NCBI GenBank assembly: GCA_032716605.1
Contig: CM064509.1
Span: 34,378,544-34,442,543, forward strand
Reading direction: 5' to 3'
Source: Paralithodes platypus
Lineage: Eukaryota > Arthropoda > Malacostraca > Decapoda > Lithodidae
Length of the DNA stretch: 64,000 bases
A model generated the notes under the pieces. That model did not search any database and was not told the DNA's origin. It worked only from the letters and a program-made list of their open reading frames with translations. The position numbers and the translations under genes are program-made. Within the stretch, counting starts at the first letter, position 1. Every line of letters starts with the position of its first letter. Below are positions 46,593-57,420 of this stretch, piece by piece.

Positions 46593-46615
46593 GCGCGCGT
46601 GCGTGCAGTGATTGG
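46437..46615 (+). repeat. (TA)n and (GT)n microsatellites
   Basis: TA repeats at about 46444-46487 and GT repeats at about 46530-46605 with a few GC interruptions. The GT block ends in GTGCGCGCGTGCGTG. Confidence 0.95.
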
Positions 46616-47040
46616 GCCCAGGGTATTAGTATTCATAGTAACCCATTCATACCCGGTCGTCGTGTCCACATATATCAAACCTCGGTGCCGCACCATTTGT
46701 TCGACTATTCCTTCCTGTATTCACTCACTCACTATCTCACTCACTCTCCTACCCACTGATTCACTCACTCACTCTCATACCCACTAATACAGAACAGATA
46801 ATAATCAACACTAAGCCAATTTTGAAAAGGAATACTATAAATATAGACATTTATTTCTGTATACAGCACAACAATACGAAAGTAAAATGGATTCTGCTGG
46901 TTGAGCCTCGAATTTTCTCTGAGCTTCCATCATACCGGTACCGTACTTCATTTTCATACATTTTCTTGCCCTATCAGTAAAACCCCAGACTCTACTGAGA
47001 ACCCTTCCACGATTCCTCCTTTCTCAAGACCAATCCATTT
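46616..47040. other. unassigned sequence
   Basis: ACTCACTC-type short repeats at 46720-46785; otherwise nothing recognised. Confidence 0.35.
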
Positions 47041-47770
47041 CCCGGGAGGCAAACTTCTTACTTTGTATTTAACCCCTTTCTGCTCTTCTCTTCTCTCGTT
47101 CCTCCCCTCCCTTCCTCCCTTGTGCCCTCCTCTTCTCTCCCTCATCCACACTGTCCTTCCCTCCCTCCCTCCCTCCTTTCCGTTCTCCTCTTCACTCCTC
47201 CCCACTGTCCTTCCCTCTTATCCTTCTCCTTTCTGCCCTTCTCTTTTCTCCCTCCTCCCCACTGTCCCTCCCTCCCTCCCTCCGTCTTTTCCTTCCCCTT
47301 TCTGCCCTCTTCTTTTCTCCCTCTTCCCCCCTCTCTTCCTCCCCCTTTCTGCCCTCCTCTTCTCTCCTTCCTCCCCACTGTCCTTGCCTCCCTCCCTCCC
47401 TTCCTCTTTTCTTCCCCTTTTCTGCTCTTCTCTGGTCTTCTCTTCTCTTCCTCCTCCCAACTGTTCTTCCCTCCCTCCCTCCCTCCCTCTTTTCCTTCCA
47501 CTTTCTGCCTTATTCTTTTCTCCCTCCTCCCCACTGTCCTTTACTCCCGTTCTCTCTCTCTCTCTTTTCCTTCTCCTTTTTGCCCTCCTCCCCACTGTCC
47601 TTCCCTTCCTCTTTCTGCCCTCTTCTCTCTCTCCCTACCTTAGTATCTCCCCCTTTCTTTCCTCCCCACTGTCCCTCCCTCTTTTCCTCCCCCTTCCTCA
47701 CTGTCCTCCTCTACCTACCCCTTTCTGCCCTCCTCTTCTCTCCCACCTTCCCTCCCCCTTTCTCTCCACC
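47041..47770 (+). repeat. CT-rich minisatellite, units of about 60-75 bp
   Basis: Phrases TTTCTGCCCTCCTCTTCTC, CTCCTCCCCACTGTCC and TTCCCTCCCTCCCTCC recur in order about ten times. The long Ser/Pro/Leu frame across it is a composition artefact. The same units flank the CR1-A element at 51.1-53.0 kb. Confidence 0.85.
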
Positions 47771-47892
47771 TTTCTCAAGCCTCACAGCACCAATCCATTT
47801 CCTGGGGAGGCAAACTTCTTACTTTTCTTCAGTCATCGTATCGTGGCCACGGAGTCTCGTTTGATTCTTAGCGTCGTTCTCCAGGCTATATC

Positions 47893-48098
47893 AGTATTAT
47901 GACGCGCTTTTTCACTATATTCTGGCCGTCCTTAGACGATTGTAGTGGCTTAGGAAAGACTTCTAACAATGAAAAGGGTGAAATCGTTCTTATTTATCCC
48001 TTAGGCTCCCACAGATTCTTCCTATACTTAATATATATAGTCTAATAAGAGCCAGAATGAAATGAAAACCTAGGGTCCTCAAATGCTGAAAGGATTAA
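47893..48098. mobile_element. P1-type TTAA element
   Basis: It matches the P1 copy at 54441: ATTATGACGCGC, TATTCTGGCCGTCC, TTAGACGATTGTAG and CTTAGGAAAGA. The right half inverts the left (TAATAAGAGCCAGAATG, and the end TCCTCAAATGC...GATTAA). The left terminal bases are missing. Its right TTAA (48095-48098) is also the left TTAA of a T2 copy. Confidence 0.65.
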
Positions 48099-48465
48099 GG
48101 GGAGATGGTTCACTTTTTGGGCGATCTTTGCATGTATTCGTTATTTTTGTACTTTCCTCCCTAGACCTCCATCAAATTAATAAAAAAACATCCATTATAT
48201 CCCCCTTCTAGATTAATTTGTAAATTTTTCGGTAGAAAAATGTTCCGGCCGAAGGCCGGTTCTTCCAACATTACAGGCTCACTGTCGTTCGCCAGGAAAA
48301 AAATAGACACCTAAATAGCACGAAAGGTCTAAATATTGACGAAGAAATGGGGCGAAAGGTCTTAAAATCGACTAACTAATGGGGCAAACATCTTAACATC
48401 TGAAAACTAATGGGGCTAAACATGAGGGAGAACATGGTCCAGAAAACCGACCTTTTGAGCCCTGA
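48095..48465 (+). mobile_element. MITE family T2 copy
   Basis: It begins TTAAGGGGAGATGG and has the T2 order: CCTCCCTAGACCTCCATCAA, AATTTTTCGGTAGAAAAATG, the hairpin CCGGCCGAAGGCCGG, TTCGCCAGGAAAAA, then tandem 31-bp modules with ATGGGGCGAAAGGTCTTAAA, and CATGAGGGAGAA. The right terminus (GACCTTTTGAGCC) is diverged. Confidence 0.8.
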
Positions 48466-48640
48466 AGATGAACCGAAACTGTCGTGTAATATTGTTATTT
48501 TTTATTTTTTATTTATTTTTTGCTCCCTAGACTTCCATCGAGCTAAAATAAATACCTCCAAGATCCTTCTTCGAGATAAGTTTCTACATTGTTCGATATA
48601 ATGATGTTCAGGCAGGAGGCAGGATTCTCCTAAATATAAT

Positions 48641-48785
48641 ATTTTTGTGATATGACCCAGCCAGGGTTCGAACCCAGGCCAGAAGTGCAGCACTCCAACA
48701 CTTTAACCACTAGGCCACCGAGGAGCTTAACATTAGTTACTTCATTTGGAATCAGATTCCATCCACCACTACCTACTCCGACTCG
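48641..48785 (-). mobile_element. tRNA-derived SINE, copy 1
   Basis: On the minus strand TGGCCTAGTGGTTAAAGTG (box A) and GGTTCGAACCC (box B) are followed by TGGCTGGGTCATATCAC. The upstream GAGTCGG...GGAATCTGATTCC stretch is shared with copy 2. Confidence 0.65.
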
Positions 48786-48931
48786 TGGTCACGTAGCTTG
48801 ATGCCATACACACATACACCTCACATACAAACAGTAGAAGCTAAATACGGGAGAAGGATACTTGTAATCTGGGGCACATTTAAGATTTCTCTGAATAAAC
48901 AAGTAGAGCCCTAATATATTTAGCATTTTTT

Positions 48932-49075
48932 TGTGATATGACCCAGCCATGGCTCAAACCCAGGCCAATTTTGCAGCACTCCAACATCTTAACCACTAGG
49001 CCACCGAGGAGCTTAAAAATGGTGGCTTCATTTGGATTCAGATTCCATCCACCCCCACCCGCTCTGACTCAGGCT
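48932..49075 (-). mobile_element. tRNA-derived SINE, copy 2
   Basis: A second copy lies about 290 bp from the first in the same orientation. Its box B has decayed (GGTTTGAGCC on the minus strand). The shared flank ATTTGGATTCAGATTCCATC suggests a local duplication rather than two insertions. Confidence 0.6.
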
Positions 49076-49195
49076 CGCTATCGTTCGCCAGGATAAAATC
49101 GACATCTAAATAGCACGAAGGGTCTCAAAATTGACAGACATGGGGCAAAAGGTCATAAAATTGCCAAAGTAATGGAGCGAACGTCTAAAAATAAA
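49066..49195 (+). mobile_element. MITE family T2, fragment
   Basis: It has CAGGCTCGCTATCGTTCGCC, AAATCGACATCTAAATAGCA and two 31-bp modules (CATGGGGCAAAAGGTC, AATGGAGCGAACGTCT). Both ends are missing. Confidence 0.75.
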
Positions 49196-49290
49196 TATAA
49201 GCTAATGACCAAACAAACAATGACACGGAGCCCTTCCATGTTTGAATACGCACACATATGCCTCGGCTTTAAATGCTTGTTGTATAATTT

Positions 49291-49291
<1 letters not shown>

Positions 49292-49332
<41 letters not shown>

Positions 49333-49528
49333 CATGTAGGAAGGCCGTAGAATGTTTTATGAGGTGTAACCAGTAGAAATGAGAAAATGTGTTAGAGAGA
49401 GAGATTGTGTGTGTGTGTGTGTGAGAGAGTAAATGAGAATGAGAAAATAACAAAAAATATTCCAATCTCCATACAAACACACACATAGACACACACACTC
49501 ACTCTCTCTCTCACACACACACACACAC
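49292..49528 (+). repeat. (TC)n, (GT)n and (CA)n microsatellites
   Basis: TC at 49292-49330, GT at about 49407-49424, and CA-rich from about 49478 to 49528, where the CR1-B tail begins. Confidence 0.95.
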
Positions 49529-50929
<1,401 letters not shown>

Positions 50930-51134
50930 CTATCTCTCTCCATTTTATTTCACTCTGTATATCTATTATTCATTAACCTGAAAAGCCAGTCATTAGCTAT
51001 ATTACTCAACCAATATTACACAGCTCTCAAATGACGTCCATTTTTCTCATTTAGTATCGTTCCTTGCCATTCTTTAGCCAATATTTAGGTTTTATTTCCC
51101 GACTACTTTTCCTCTCCTATAAATATATTCTCTC

Positions 51135-51392
51135 TTTTCTCCGCTCGTCTCCCTCCTCCCCACTTGCTTTCCCTCTCCCATTCTCTCCCTCCCTCCCTCC
51201 CACTTTCTGCCATCTTATTATTCCTCGCCTCCCCACTGTTCTTCCTTCCCGCTTTCTGCCCTATTCTTCTATCCTCCCTCTCTCCCTCCCTCATTCTTTC
51301 CCCCTTTCTGCCCTCCTCTTCTCTCCCTCCCTCCCTCATTCTTTCCTCCTTTCTGCCCTCTTCCCTCCCCCCTTCCCACTGTCTTTCCCTCC
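51135..51392 (+). repeat. CT-rich minisatellite, left of CR1-A
   Basis: It has the same units as 47041-47770 (TTTCTGCCCTCCTCTTCTC, CCACTGT). It is the left part of a block split by the CR1-A insertion. Confidence 0.8.
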
Positions 51393-51400
51393 CCCAACCT

Positions 51401-52294
51401 GATTATGGCTCAGTATTGGGACCAGTGTTGTTCATAATATATATCAATGATCTAGATAATGGCATAAATAATTTAATTTTCAAATTCGCGGATGACACGA
51501 AGATAGGTAATGCAATCATTTCCGAAGGTGATAGAATAAACCTTCAAGCTGATTTAAATAAAGTCACAGAATGGTCGGAGAAGTGGAAAATGCTGTTTAA
51601 TGTAAATAAATTTCAGATATTGCAAATAGGTTCTAAAAACAATAAATATGAATACTACATGAATGAAGAAAAGATAAAAAATGTAACACAAATAAAAGAC
51701 TTGGGAGTGCTGATAAACGAAAACTTAAAATCTTCCAATCAATGCACAGCGGCTGCAAACAAAGCAAACAGGGCACTAGGTTTCATCAGAAGAAACTTCC
51801 ACTATCACAGCAAAGACATAGTTTTGCCCTTATACAAAAGTATGGTGAGACCGCACCTCGAATATGCTGTGCAGTTTTGGTCACCTCACCTCATACAGGA
51901 TGTTAAAACATTGGAATCTGTGCAAAGGCGAGCCACTAAGCTAATCCCTTCATTGAGAAATAAATCATATGATGAAAGACTGAGAGAACTTGATCTATTT
52001 TCACTTAAGAAACGAAGGATGAGAGGCCAATTGATAGAGTGTTTTAAAATTCTAAAAGGATTCAGTAACATTAATCTAGATAAGTTATTCAAAAAAGCCG
52101 AAGACACATCTACAAGAGGTAACAATTTAAAATTATTAGGTCGGAGAGCGAATCTAGATACAACAAAACAATTCTTCACTCACAGTGTAATTGATGAGTG
52201 GATCAAACTTCCAAATAAAGTAATAGACAGCTCCTCTATAGATACATTTAAGAAAAATCTAGACTCATACCACAGAAAAATTGGTATGGAGTAG
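51401..52294 (+). CDS. CR1-type reverse transcriptase, C-terminal half, intact frame
   Basis: The frame is open from the truncated edge and has no natural start. It begins at the RT motif GSVLGPVLFIIYINDL, then the active site FKFADDTKIG (about 51480-51510), LFNVNKFQILQIG, IKDLGVLINENLKSS, ANRALGFIRRNF, MVRPHLEYAVQFWSPH, LESVQRRATKLIPSL, LDLFSLKKRRMRGQLIE and a C-terminal FFTHSVIDEWIKLP. This is the standard order of the palm, thumb and C-terminal part of CR1-type enzymes. There are no breaks over 297 codons, which suggests a fairly recent insertion. It could not function alone because the fingers and endonuclease are missing. Confidence 0.9.
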   Translation, partial: DYGSVLGPVLFIIYINDLDNGINNLIFKFADDTKIGNAIISEGDRINLQADLNKVTEWSEKWKMLFNVNKFQILQIGSKNNKYEYYMNEEKIKNVTQIKDLGVLINENLKSSNQCTAAANKANRALGFIRRNFHYHSKDIVLPLYKSMVRPHLEYAVQFWSPHLIQDVKTLESVQRRATKLIPSLRNKSYDERLRELDLFSLKKRRMRGQLIECFKILKGFSNINLDKLFKKAEDTSTRGNNLKLLGRRANLDTTKQFFTHSVIDEWIKLPNKVIDSSSIDTFKKNLDSYHRKIGME

Positions 52295-52777
52295 GCAGTA
52301 ATTATCACCGTTATTATTTGTTCAGCTGAAGAGAGCGTTAGAAAAGAAAACAAAATAATAATACACAAATAAAAAATAAGAATAATAAACATCACTAAAT
52401 ATGTACATGCTACTAAGGGTGATGGGTTGGATGATTCCAATTAACCCCAAAAGTTACATGCTGCTAAGGCGAAGGGTTGCATGATTTTTTTAAATTTCTT
52501 TTTTGTTTTCCCTTTCTTTTTTTCCAATCTTTCCTGTAAATTCCTTCTGGGGATTTCGAAGCCCAGCAAGGTTAATCACTTCCAACTTTTTCATGTACGG
52601 TAATTGCCGGAGGGACGGAGGGTGGGGAGAGAGCCTTCTTCTTTTCTATCCTTTCCTTCAACTTCCCTTTTCTATCGGATATGCCATCTCTACTAGAATT
52701 AAGTCCTGACCACCTCGTTTGGATCGTAAGGTCTGTGTGGCCAGTGTATCTATGTAAGTCTATGTAAGTCCTTCTCT
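51401..52777 (+). mobile_element. CR1-A element, 5'-truncated
   Basis: The octamer CCCAACCT lies at both edges (51393-51400 and 52778-52785). CT-rich minisatellite continues on both sides. The 3' end shows TCTATGTAAG repeats (52749-52770), a short direct repeat as in CR1 tails. The 3' untranslated region is about 480 bp and holds a duplicated TACATGCT.CTAAGG.GA phrase (52406 and 52456). Confidence 0.85.
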
Positions 52778-52785
52778 CCCAACCT

Positions 52786-53000
52786 TATTCCTCTGCCATT
52801 CCCCCACTTCTCTCTCCTCCCCTGTCTTTCCTTTCCCTACATCCCCTCCCTAACTCCCACTTTCTGCGCTCTCCTTCTCTTCCTCCTCTTCACTGTCTTT
52901 CCGACCATTTCCATCCTTCTCCCCTCTTCACAACCGTCCCCTCCTTCCTGTCTCCCTTTCCCCTCCCGTTCGCCCTCCTCTCCCCTCCCCTCGTCCCGCC
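52786..53000 (+). repeat. CT-rich minisatellite, right of CR1-A
   Basis: It continues the block at 51135-51392 with CACTTTCTGCGCTCTCC and CTCTTCACTGTC units. Confidence 0.75.
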
Positions 53001-53325
53001 TCCAATATGTCATTAGTAGATTCAGTCCAATTATCTATCTGCCACTAATTAGATTGTTGCAGTAGTGGCAGCGGTGACGGTCCTGATGGTGGTTGTATTG
53101 GTGATGATAATGATGAGTGCAATGATAATGTTAGTCTCGGTATATCTATCTATATATTTATATCTAGATACATAGATAGATAGATGGTTAGATAGATAGA
53201 TGTATATGTGTGTGTGTGTGTGTGTATCTAAAGCAATAGGCATATCAAATAACTTGAATTAGGGTATGTGGCTTATTTATTATATGGAATTAAAAGACGT
53301 ATAAACCACGTTTATTTAAGACTAG
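53001..53325. other. unassigned, with GATA and GT microsatellites
   Basis: GATA repeats at about 53173-53200 and GT repeats at 53206-53224; short GGTGATGATAATGATG-like words near 53098. Confidence 0.5.
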
Positions 53326-53775
53326 CAGGGGTACCCGGCGTTGCCCGGGTAATCACCATAATCACCATCACTACTACCACCACTACTACTACCATAATCA
53401 CCATCATTAATCACTACTACTACCATAATCACCGGCCTCGACCTCCCTGTGCCTCATTAAACGGCGACCTCGATTTCGGCCGCTAAATTACCTCCGATTT
53501 TGGATCTGACCTCATCTGTACCCCCATTTTGGGGGGATGCGACCAACTTTCGTTCCATACACCTTTTCGATCGGAGGCCTCCTTCTGCCCCAAACGGCCA
53601 TTTTTCCGATTTCGCGCCCATTTTCTCCGGCCCTTTCACCCTGGGGAATTCTATTTTTTCACTAAAACCTGCCTAGGGACCCCCTTACTATGCATACCAA
53701 GTATGAACGCTCTAGCTTAAAAAATGTGGCCATGTATAAAGAACAGACACACAGACAATCGAAAATATTATATAG
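53326..53775 (+). mobile_element. interspersed repeat with CCCGGCGTTGCCCGGG
   Basis: It starts near ACTAGCAGGGGTACCCGGCG and ends near ATTATATAGATTA. The palindromic CCCGGCGTTGCCCGGG start is a motif I have met in dispersed repeats of many invertebrates, but I cannot name the class. An AATCACCAT-type simple repeat (53350-53430) lies just inside the start. Confidence 0.5.
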
Positions 53776-54059
53776 ATTACTCAACGGCAGATTAGGCTGA
53801 TGATACCCATATTTCCTGTTTATTGTTGAAGTATGTTTCTATACGGTAGGCTACCATAAAACGTACGATACTCATATATATGTATGATAAAGTTGTAATA
53901 TATTTAATTGAGATAGGCCTACATAAATGATATAATGAGACACATGATATAATCCTCTCTTTGGTGTAACGACATAATCAGAACTATAAAAGCTGGGGAC
54001 TCAGTAAAAGTGCTATAATAACAACACTATGGGATGTGTATAGGCTATAGTGATTCTTA
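53776..54059. other. unassigned AT-rich sequence
   Basis: No recognised feature. Confidence 0.35.
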
Positions 54060-54345
54060 TAGTGGTGGTGATGGTGGTTGTATGGTGTCCGTTATGGTTA
54101 TTGTGGTGGTGGTGGTGGTGATATGACAGTTAAGATGTGATGGTTAACAAGTAGTAGTTAAGATGTAATTGTTTAAATGTGATTGTTAAGAGATGATGGT
54201 GAAGATGTGATTGTTAAGGTGTGAAAGTTATCATATGATTGTAAAGATGTGATAGTTAAAGTGTGTTTGTAAAAATTGTAATAGCTAAGATGTGATTGTT
54301 AAGGTGGGATTGTTAGGATAGTTAAAATGTGATAGTTACGTTGTT
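54060..54345 (+). repeat. GTTAAGATGTGATT minisatellite and GT-rich seed
   Basis: From 54120, GTTAAGATGTGATT-like phrases recur about every 17-35 bp. The first 60 bp (GTTATGGTTATTGTGGTGGTGG) resembles the complement of the 38-44 kb satellite unit. Confidence 0.7.
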
Positions 54346-54440
54346 GCTTATAGTCCCTAGTGCAAGATTAGCTATAGTTTCTTGTTATATTCAACATGTT
54401 TATTTGAAGAAGAGATCAATTTGGTAAGTGATTATTCAAT

Positions 54441-54690
54441 TTAACCCTTGAGGATCATGACACTTTTTGACAGTATATTCTGGCTATCATTAGACGATTT
54501 TATTCAGCTTAGGAAGGATCTGTGGGAATGAAAAGACTATCCCAATTAACTCTCTGACTTACACATATCCATCCTAATCTGAATAAAATCTTCTAATAAT
54601 TTCCAGGAAGAAAACAAACAAACACGTATTGGATCTTGGGAGGGTTTCAAACAAATAAGCAAATAGAATCTTCCGTTGTCCGAGAGTTAA
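54441..54690. mobile_element. P1-type TTAA element
   Basis: It starts TTAACCCTTGAGGATCATGA. An internal inverted pair (TAGACGATTTTATTCAGCTT against AATCTGAATAAAATCTTCTA) is clear. The right boundary may be the TTAA at 54687-54690 shared with the next element, but its right terminal repeat is not convincing. Confidence 0.55.
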
Positions 54691-55062
54691 GGGGGAGTGA
54701 CCTGTTTTTGTTCTGTCTTTTTCTATCTTTCTCTGGCTTGTATCCATTTGGCCCCATTCAGCCTACTGTTTTAAGACGATTATCCCCATCCAGGTGTCAA
54801 CTTTTTACTGGTGAGCGGTAGCGAGCCAGCATATTTTTTATTTTTGTTTGACAGCAGGCTAAATTTGTACGGTACATTTTTCGATAGAAAAATGTCTCCG
54901 GCGAAGCCGGATTTCTTCATATAATGCTGGCTCTCTATCGCTCGCCAGGAAGAAATGGGGATAAACGTCTTAAAATAGTTGGCTGAATGGGGCTGAATGG
55001 ATACAAGCCAGAGAAAGAGAGAAAAGGAGAGAAATAACTAAAAAGCAGGTCACCCCCCTTAA
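54687..55062. mobile_element. MITE family T2, fold-back subfamily
   Basis: TTAA flanks both ends (54687-54690 and 55059-55062). The arms are near-perfect inverses over about 95 bp: AAGGGGGAGTGACCTG, then GGCTTGTATCCATTTGGCCC, against GGGGCTGAATGGATACAAGC, then CAGGTCACCCCCCTT. The centre holds CGATAGAAAAATG and the hairpin CCGGCGAAGCCGG shared with other T2 copies. Confidence 0.9.
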
Positions 55063-55063
55063 A

Positions 55064-55130
55064 CCAGTGTCACACGAGTGCTTTTTCCGGCAACTTTCGA
55101 TGAGCAAGTTTATTCTCGTGATATTTTGAG

Positions 55131-55181
<51 letters not shown>

Positions 55182-55300
55182 CTTTGGAATCTGAAACTAG
55201 ACAGCAGGCAGATGTGGCTGATTTATGATGTAAAACGAGATTTTATGCCAGACAACAATTGCTCGTAAAAATTGACGGACAAATCGCTCGTGTGACACCG
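55064..55300. mobile_element. MITE with GTGTCACACGAG termini and 49-bp T-run
   Basis: Left end CCAGTGTCACACGAGTG and right end CGCTCGTGTGACACCGG are inverse with few changes, extending inward to GAGCAAGTTT against AATTGCTCG. A T-run of 49 bp (55133-55181) is inside. A fragment lies at 31798-31868. The target duplication is unclear. Confidence 0.75.
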
Positions 55301-55369
55301 GCTTTATGTTTGGGTATACTGTAGAACTGCAGGAATGTGGAGATCGGCCCCTCTAAAAACCCGGCCGAT

Positions 55370-55465
55370 TCGATGTGGACTCGAACCTCTGATCTTGTGA
55401 ACCGCAGATCATTCGAGTCACGCCTCCTTCAATTGTTTTTTTTTTTTTTTTTTTTTTTTTTTTCT
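55370..55465 (-). mobile_element. tRNA-like SINE head next to a T-run
   Basis: On the minus strand GGCGTGACTCGAATGATCTG (box A region) and GAGGTTCGAGTCC (box B) are spaced as in tRNA. A T-run on the plus strand (55437-55463) precedes it. Confidence 0.5.
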
Positions 55466-55920
55466 ATATTCCAACTTACTTCCTCTCGGGCATAGGCTGA
55501 GAGCCTTAACATTCACCACTTTACAATGAACAGTGAAGCCCGTGAGGTCTTGTTCCAGTCTAGGGAGTGAGACATGTGAAGCACGTAGAGTACAACGAGC
55601 ACCTGCCATCTTGCCTTCACATGAGGCACGGTGCTCACTCATGGCCCGACACGACCCCATCTCTGAAGCCACCTCGTTCCCGTGCTTCACTGTCTCACCC
55701 CCTACACTCGGACTCTCACATTTACACACACACAACGCCACCTGTTGAGCAGATAACTCACCAGGCATTGCACCCCTATAGCATATTTTGAATATGGGAA
55801 TATTCATACAGTGCTATTTAAACAGGGAACAATGAGGGTATTTTATTGACGTTTCGGTGGGCTTTGTGGTAATGCACTGATACTAGGTACAACACAAATT
55901 CCATCCCAATAATATCTTCC
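55466..55920. other. unassigned sequence
   Basis: Moderately GC-rich and possibly SINE-related on the left; no supported gene. Confidence 0.35.
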
Positions 55921-55995
55921 CATTGATACATCGGGATTTGAACCCGGGACCTTTGGATTACCAGGCCAGTGGCAAGACCACTCCACCACACCTCC
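55921..55995 (-). mobile_element. tRNA-like SINE head
   Basis: On the minus strand GTGGTGGAGTGGTCTTGCC (box A) and GGGTTCAAATCCCG (box B, about 55930-55944) are present. The plus strand reads as the familiar spurious peptide RDLNPGPL. Confidence 0.6.
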
Positions 55996-55998
55996 CCT

Positions 55999-56344
55999 TT
56001 AAGGGGGTAGTGGTTATTTTTGGTCTATATATTTATCTATTTATATTTTTGACTGTCCTCGCTAGACCTCCATCAGAAAAAAAAAAAAAAAAAAAAAAAC
56101 ATAGACCCCCTGTCAAGATAAATTTGTAAATTTTTCGGTAGAAAAATGTACCGGCCAAAGGCCGGTTCCTCCTAAAATGACAGGCTCGTTAGGGGAAAAA
56201 TCGACACCTAAATGGCACGAGAGAAATAGGGTGAAAGGTCTCAAAATCGCCAAACTAATGGAACGAACGTCTTAAAATGTCGAAACTAATGGGGCTAAAC
56301 ATGAGGGAGAAGGGAGTCCAGAAAAACGAACCTTCCCCCCTTAA
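55999..56344 (+). mobile_element. MITE family T2 copy, complete
   Basis: TTAA at both ends (55999-56002 and 56341-56344). Termini are AAGGGGGTAGTGGTTATTTT and AAAAACGAACCTTCCCCCCTT. It has the TTTTTCGGTAGAAAAATG and CCGGCCAAAGGCCGG palindromes and three 31-bp modules. Confidence 0.9.
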
Positions 56345-56400
56345 TCTGTCCAAAACGTTAATGGTATTAATCTTGATTCATGAGCAACATAGATCCTAAC

Positions 56401-56771
56401 TTAAGGGCAGACGGACCGTTTATTTTTTACTTGTTTTGCCTATTAATTCCTTTATTCCTTTATTTCTTAGTTTTCTTGCTAGACCTCCAGCAAGCTTAGA
56501 CAAACACCCCCTAGACCCCCTTCAAGATAAATTTGTACATTTTTCGGTAGAAAAATTTCCCGGCCGAAGGCCGGTTCCTCTTAAAATTGCAGGCTCGCTA
56601 TCGCTCGGTAGGAAATAATCGACACCTAAATGGCACGAAAGGTCTTAAAATTGACAACGAAATGGGGCAAAAGCTGTTAAAATCGCCAAACTAATGGCCC
56701 GAACGTCTTATAATCTCAAAACAAAACACGAGGGAGAAAGGGGACCAGATAAACGACCCATCTTCCCTTAA
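56401..56771 (+). mobile_element. MITE family T2 copy, complete
   Basis: TTAA at both ends (56401-56404 and 56768-56771). Landmarks match the previous copy in the same orientation 57 bp away, including CCGGCCGAAGGCCGG and CAGGCTCGCTATCGCTCGG. Confidence 0.9.
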
Positions 56772-57085
56772 CCTCAACAGTCCATCAGCCTCCCCTTAAT
56801 TTAATAAGATAACAAACTTATTTGAGCCCCATTTATTACTATACTCTTTCACAATTTTCATATTCTCTTCATTCATCCAAGGAAAAAAGAAAATGGGAGA
56901 ACTAGGATGCAAATTTGTTTAGCCCCAAATTAATGAACTGTCTATTACAACCTTCCCACCCTTCCATTATCCAATGAACTACACAAAAACAATAACATAC
57001 AAACACATTCTAGCCTCACATACATTCATTCTCTATAACTAATATCTTACTCCTACCTTCCCTTAACACTATCTGGCCCTACGTC
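56772..57085. other. unassigned AT-rich sequence
   Basis: No recognised feature. Confidence 0.35.
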
Positions 57086-57420
57086 TTGCGGGTCATTACA
57101 TTATACTTATTTTTTGAGGATATTGCTTGCTTTTGCCATTTTCGAGTAATATATTTTAGTTTGTACAATAAACTAACAAAACATCTTCCTTTTTTACTTC
57201 CATCAATCTAAAAAAAATGCCCAACCTACAAGCTAAATTTGTAAACATTTGTGATCAATTTCTTCTAAGGTACAGGCTTGCTATCGCTTGGCCAAAACAA
57301 TAAATATCGGCACCTGAATAGGGTGAAGCGTCTTATTATCGCCAAAATAAAGAGGCGAAACGTCGTAAAATTTCCAAACTAATGGAGCGTAGCAGGGGAG
57401 GTCCAAATAGTACCCCCTCG
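57086..57420 (+). mobile_element. P1-like segment followed by a decayed T2 copy
   Basis: The left part (GAGGATATTGCTTGCTTTTG to TTTTAGTTTGT) matches 31980-32026. From about 57180 T2 landmarks follow: CTTCCATCAATCTAAAAAAA, CAGGCTTGCTATCGCTTGG and modules with AGGCGAAACGTCGTAAAAT. The central hairpin is lost. Confidence 0.6.

Noticed and set aside
46901..47902. A 333-codon Ser/Pro/Leu-rich plus-strand frame
   Set aside because: It lies on the CT-rich minisatellite and reads similarly in other frames; no domain, no start context.
55923..56129. A 68-codon frame starting MIHRDLNPGPL
   Set aside because: It is a translated tRNA-like SINE head running into a MITE, a common spurious peptide.
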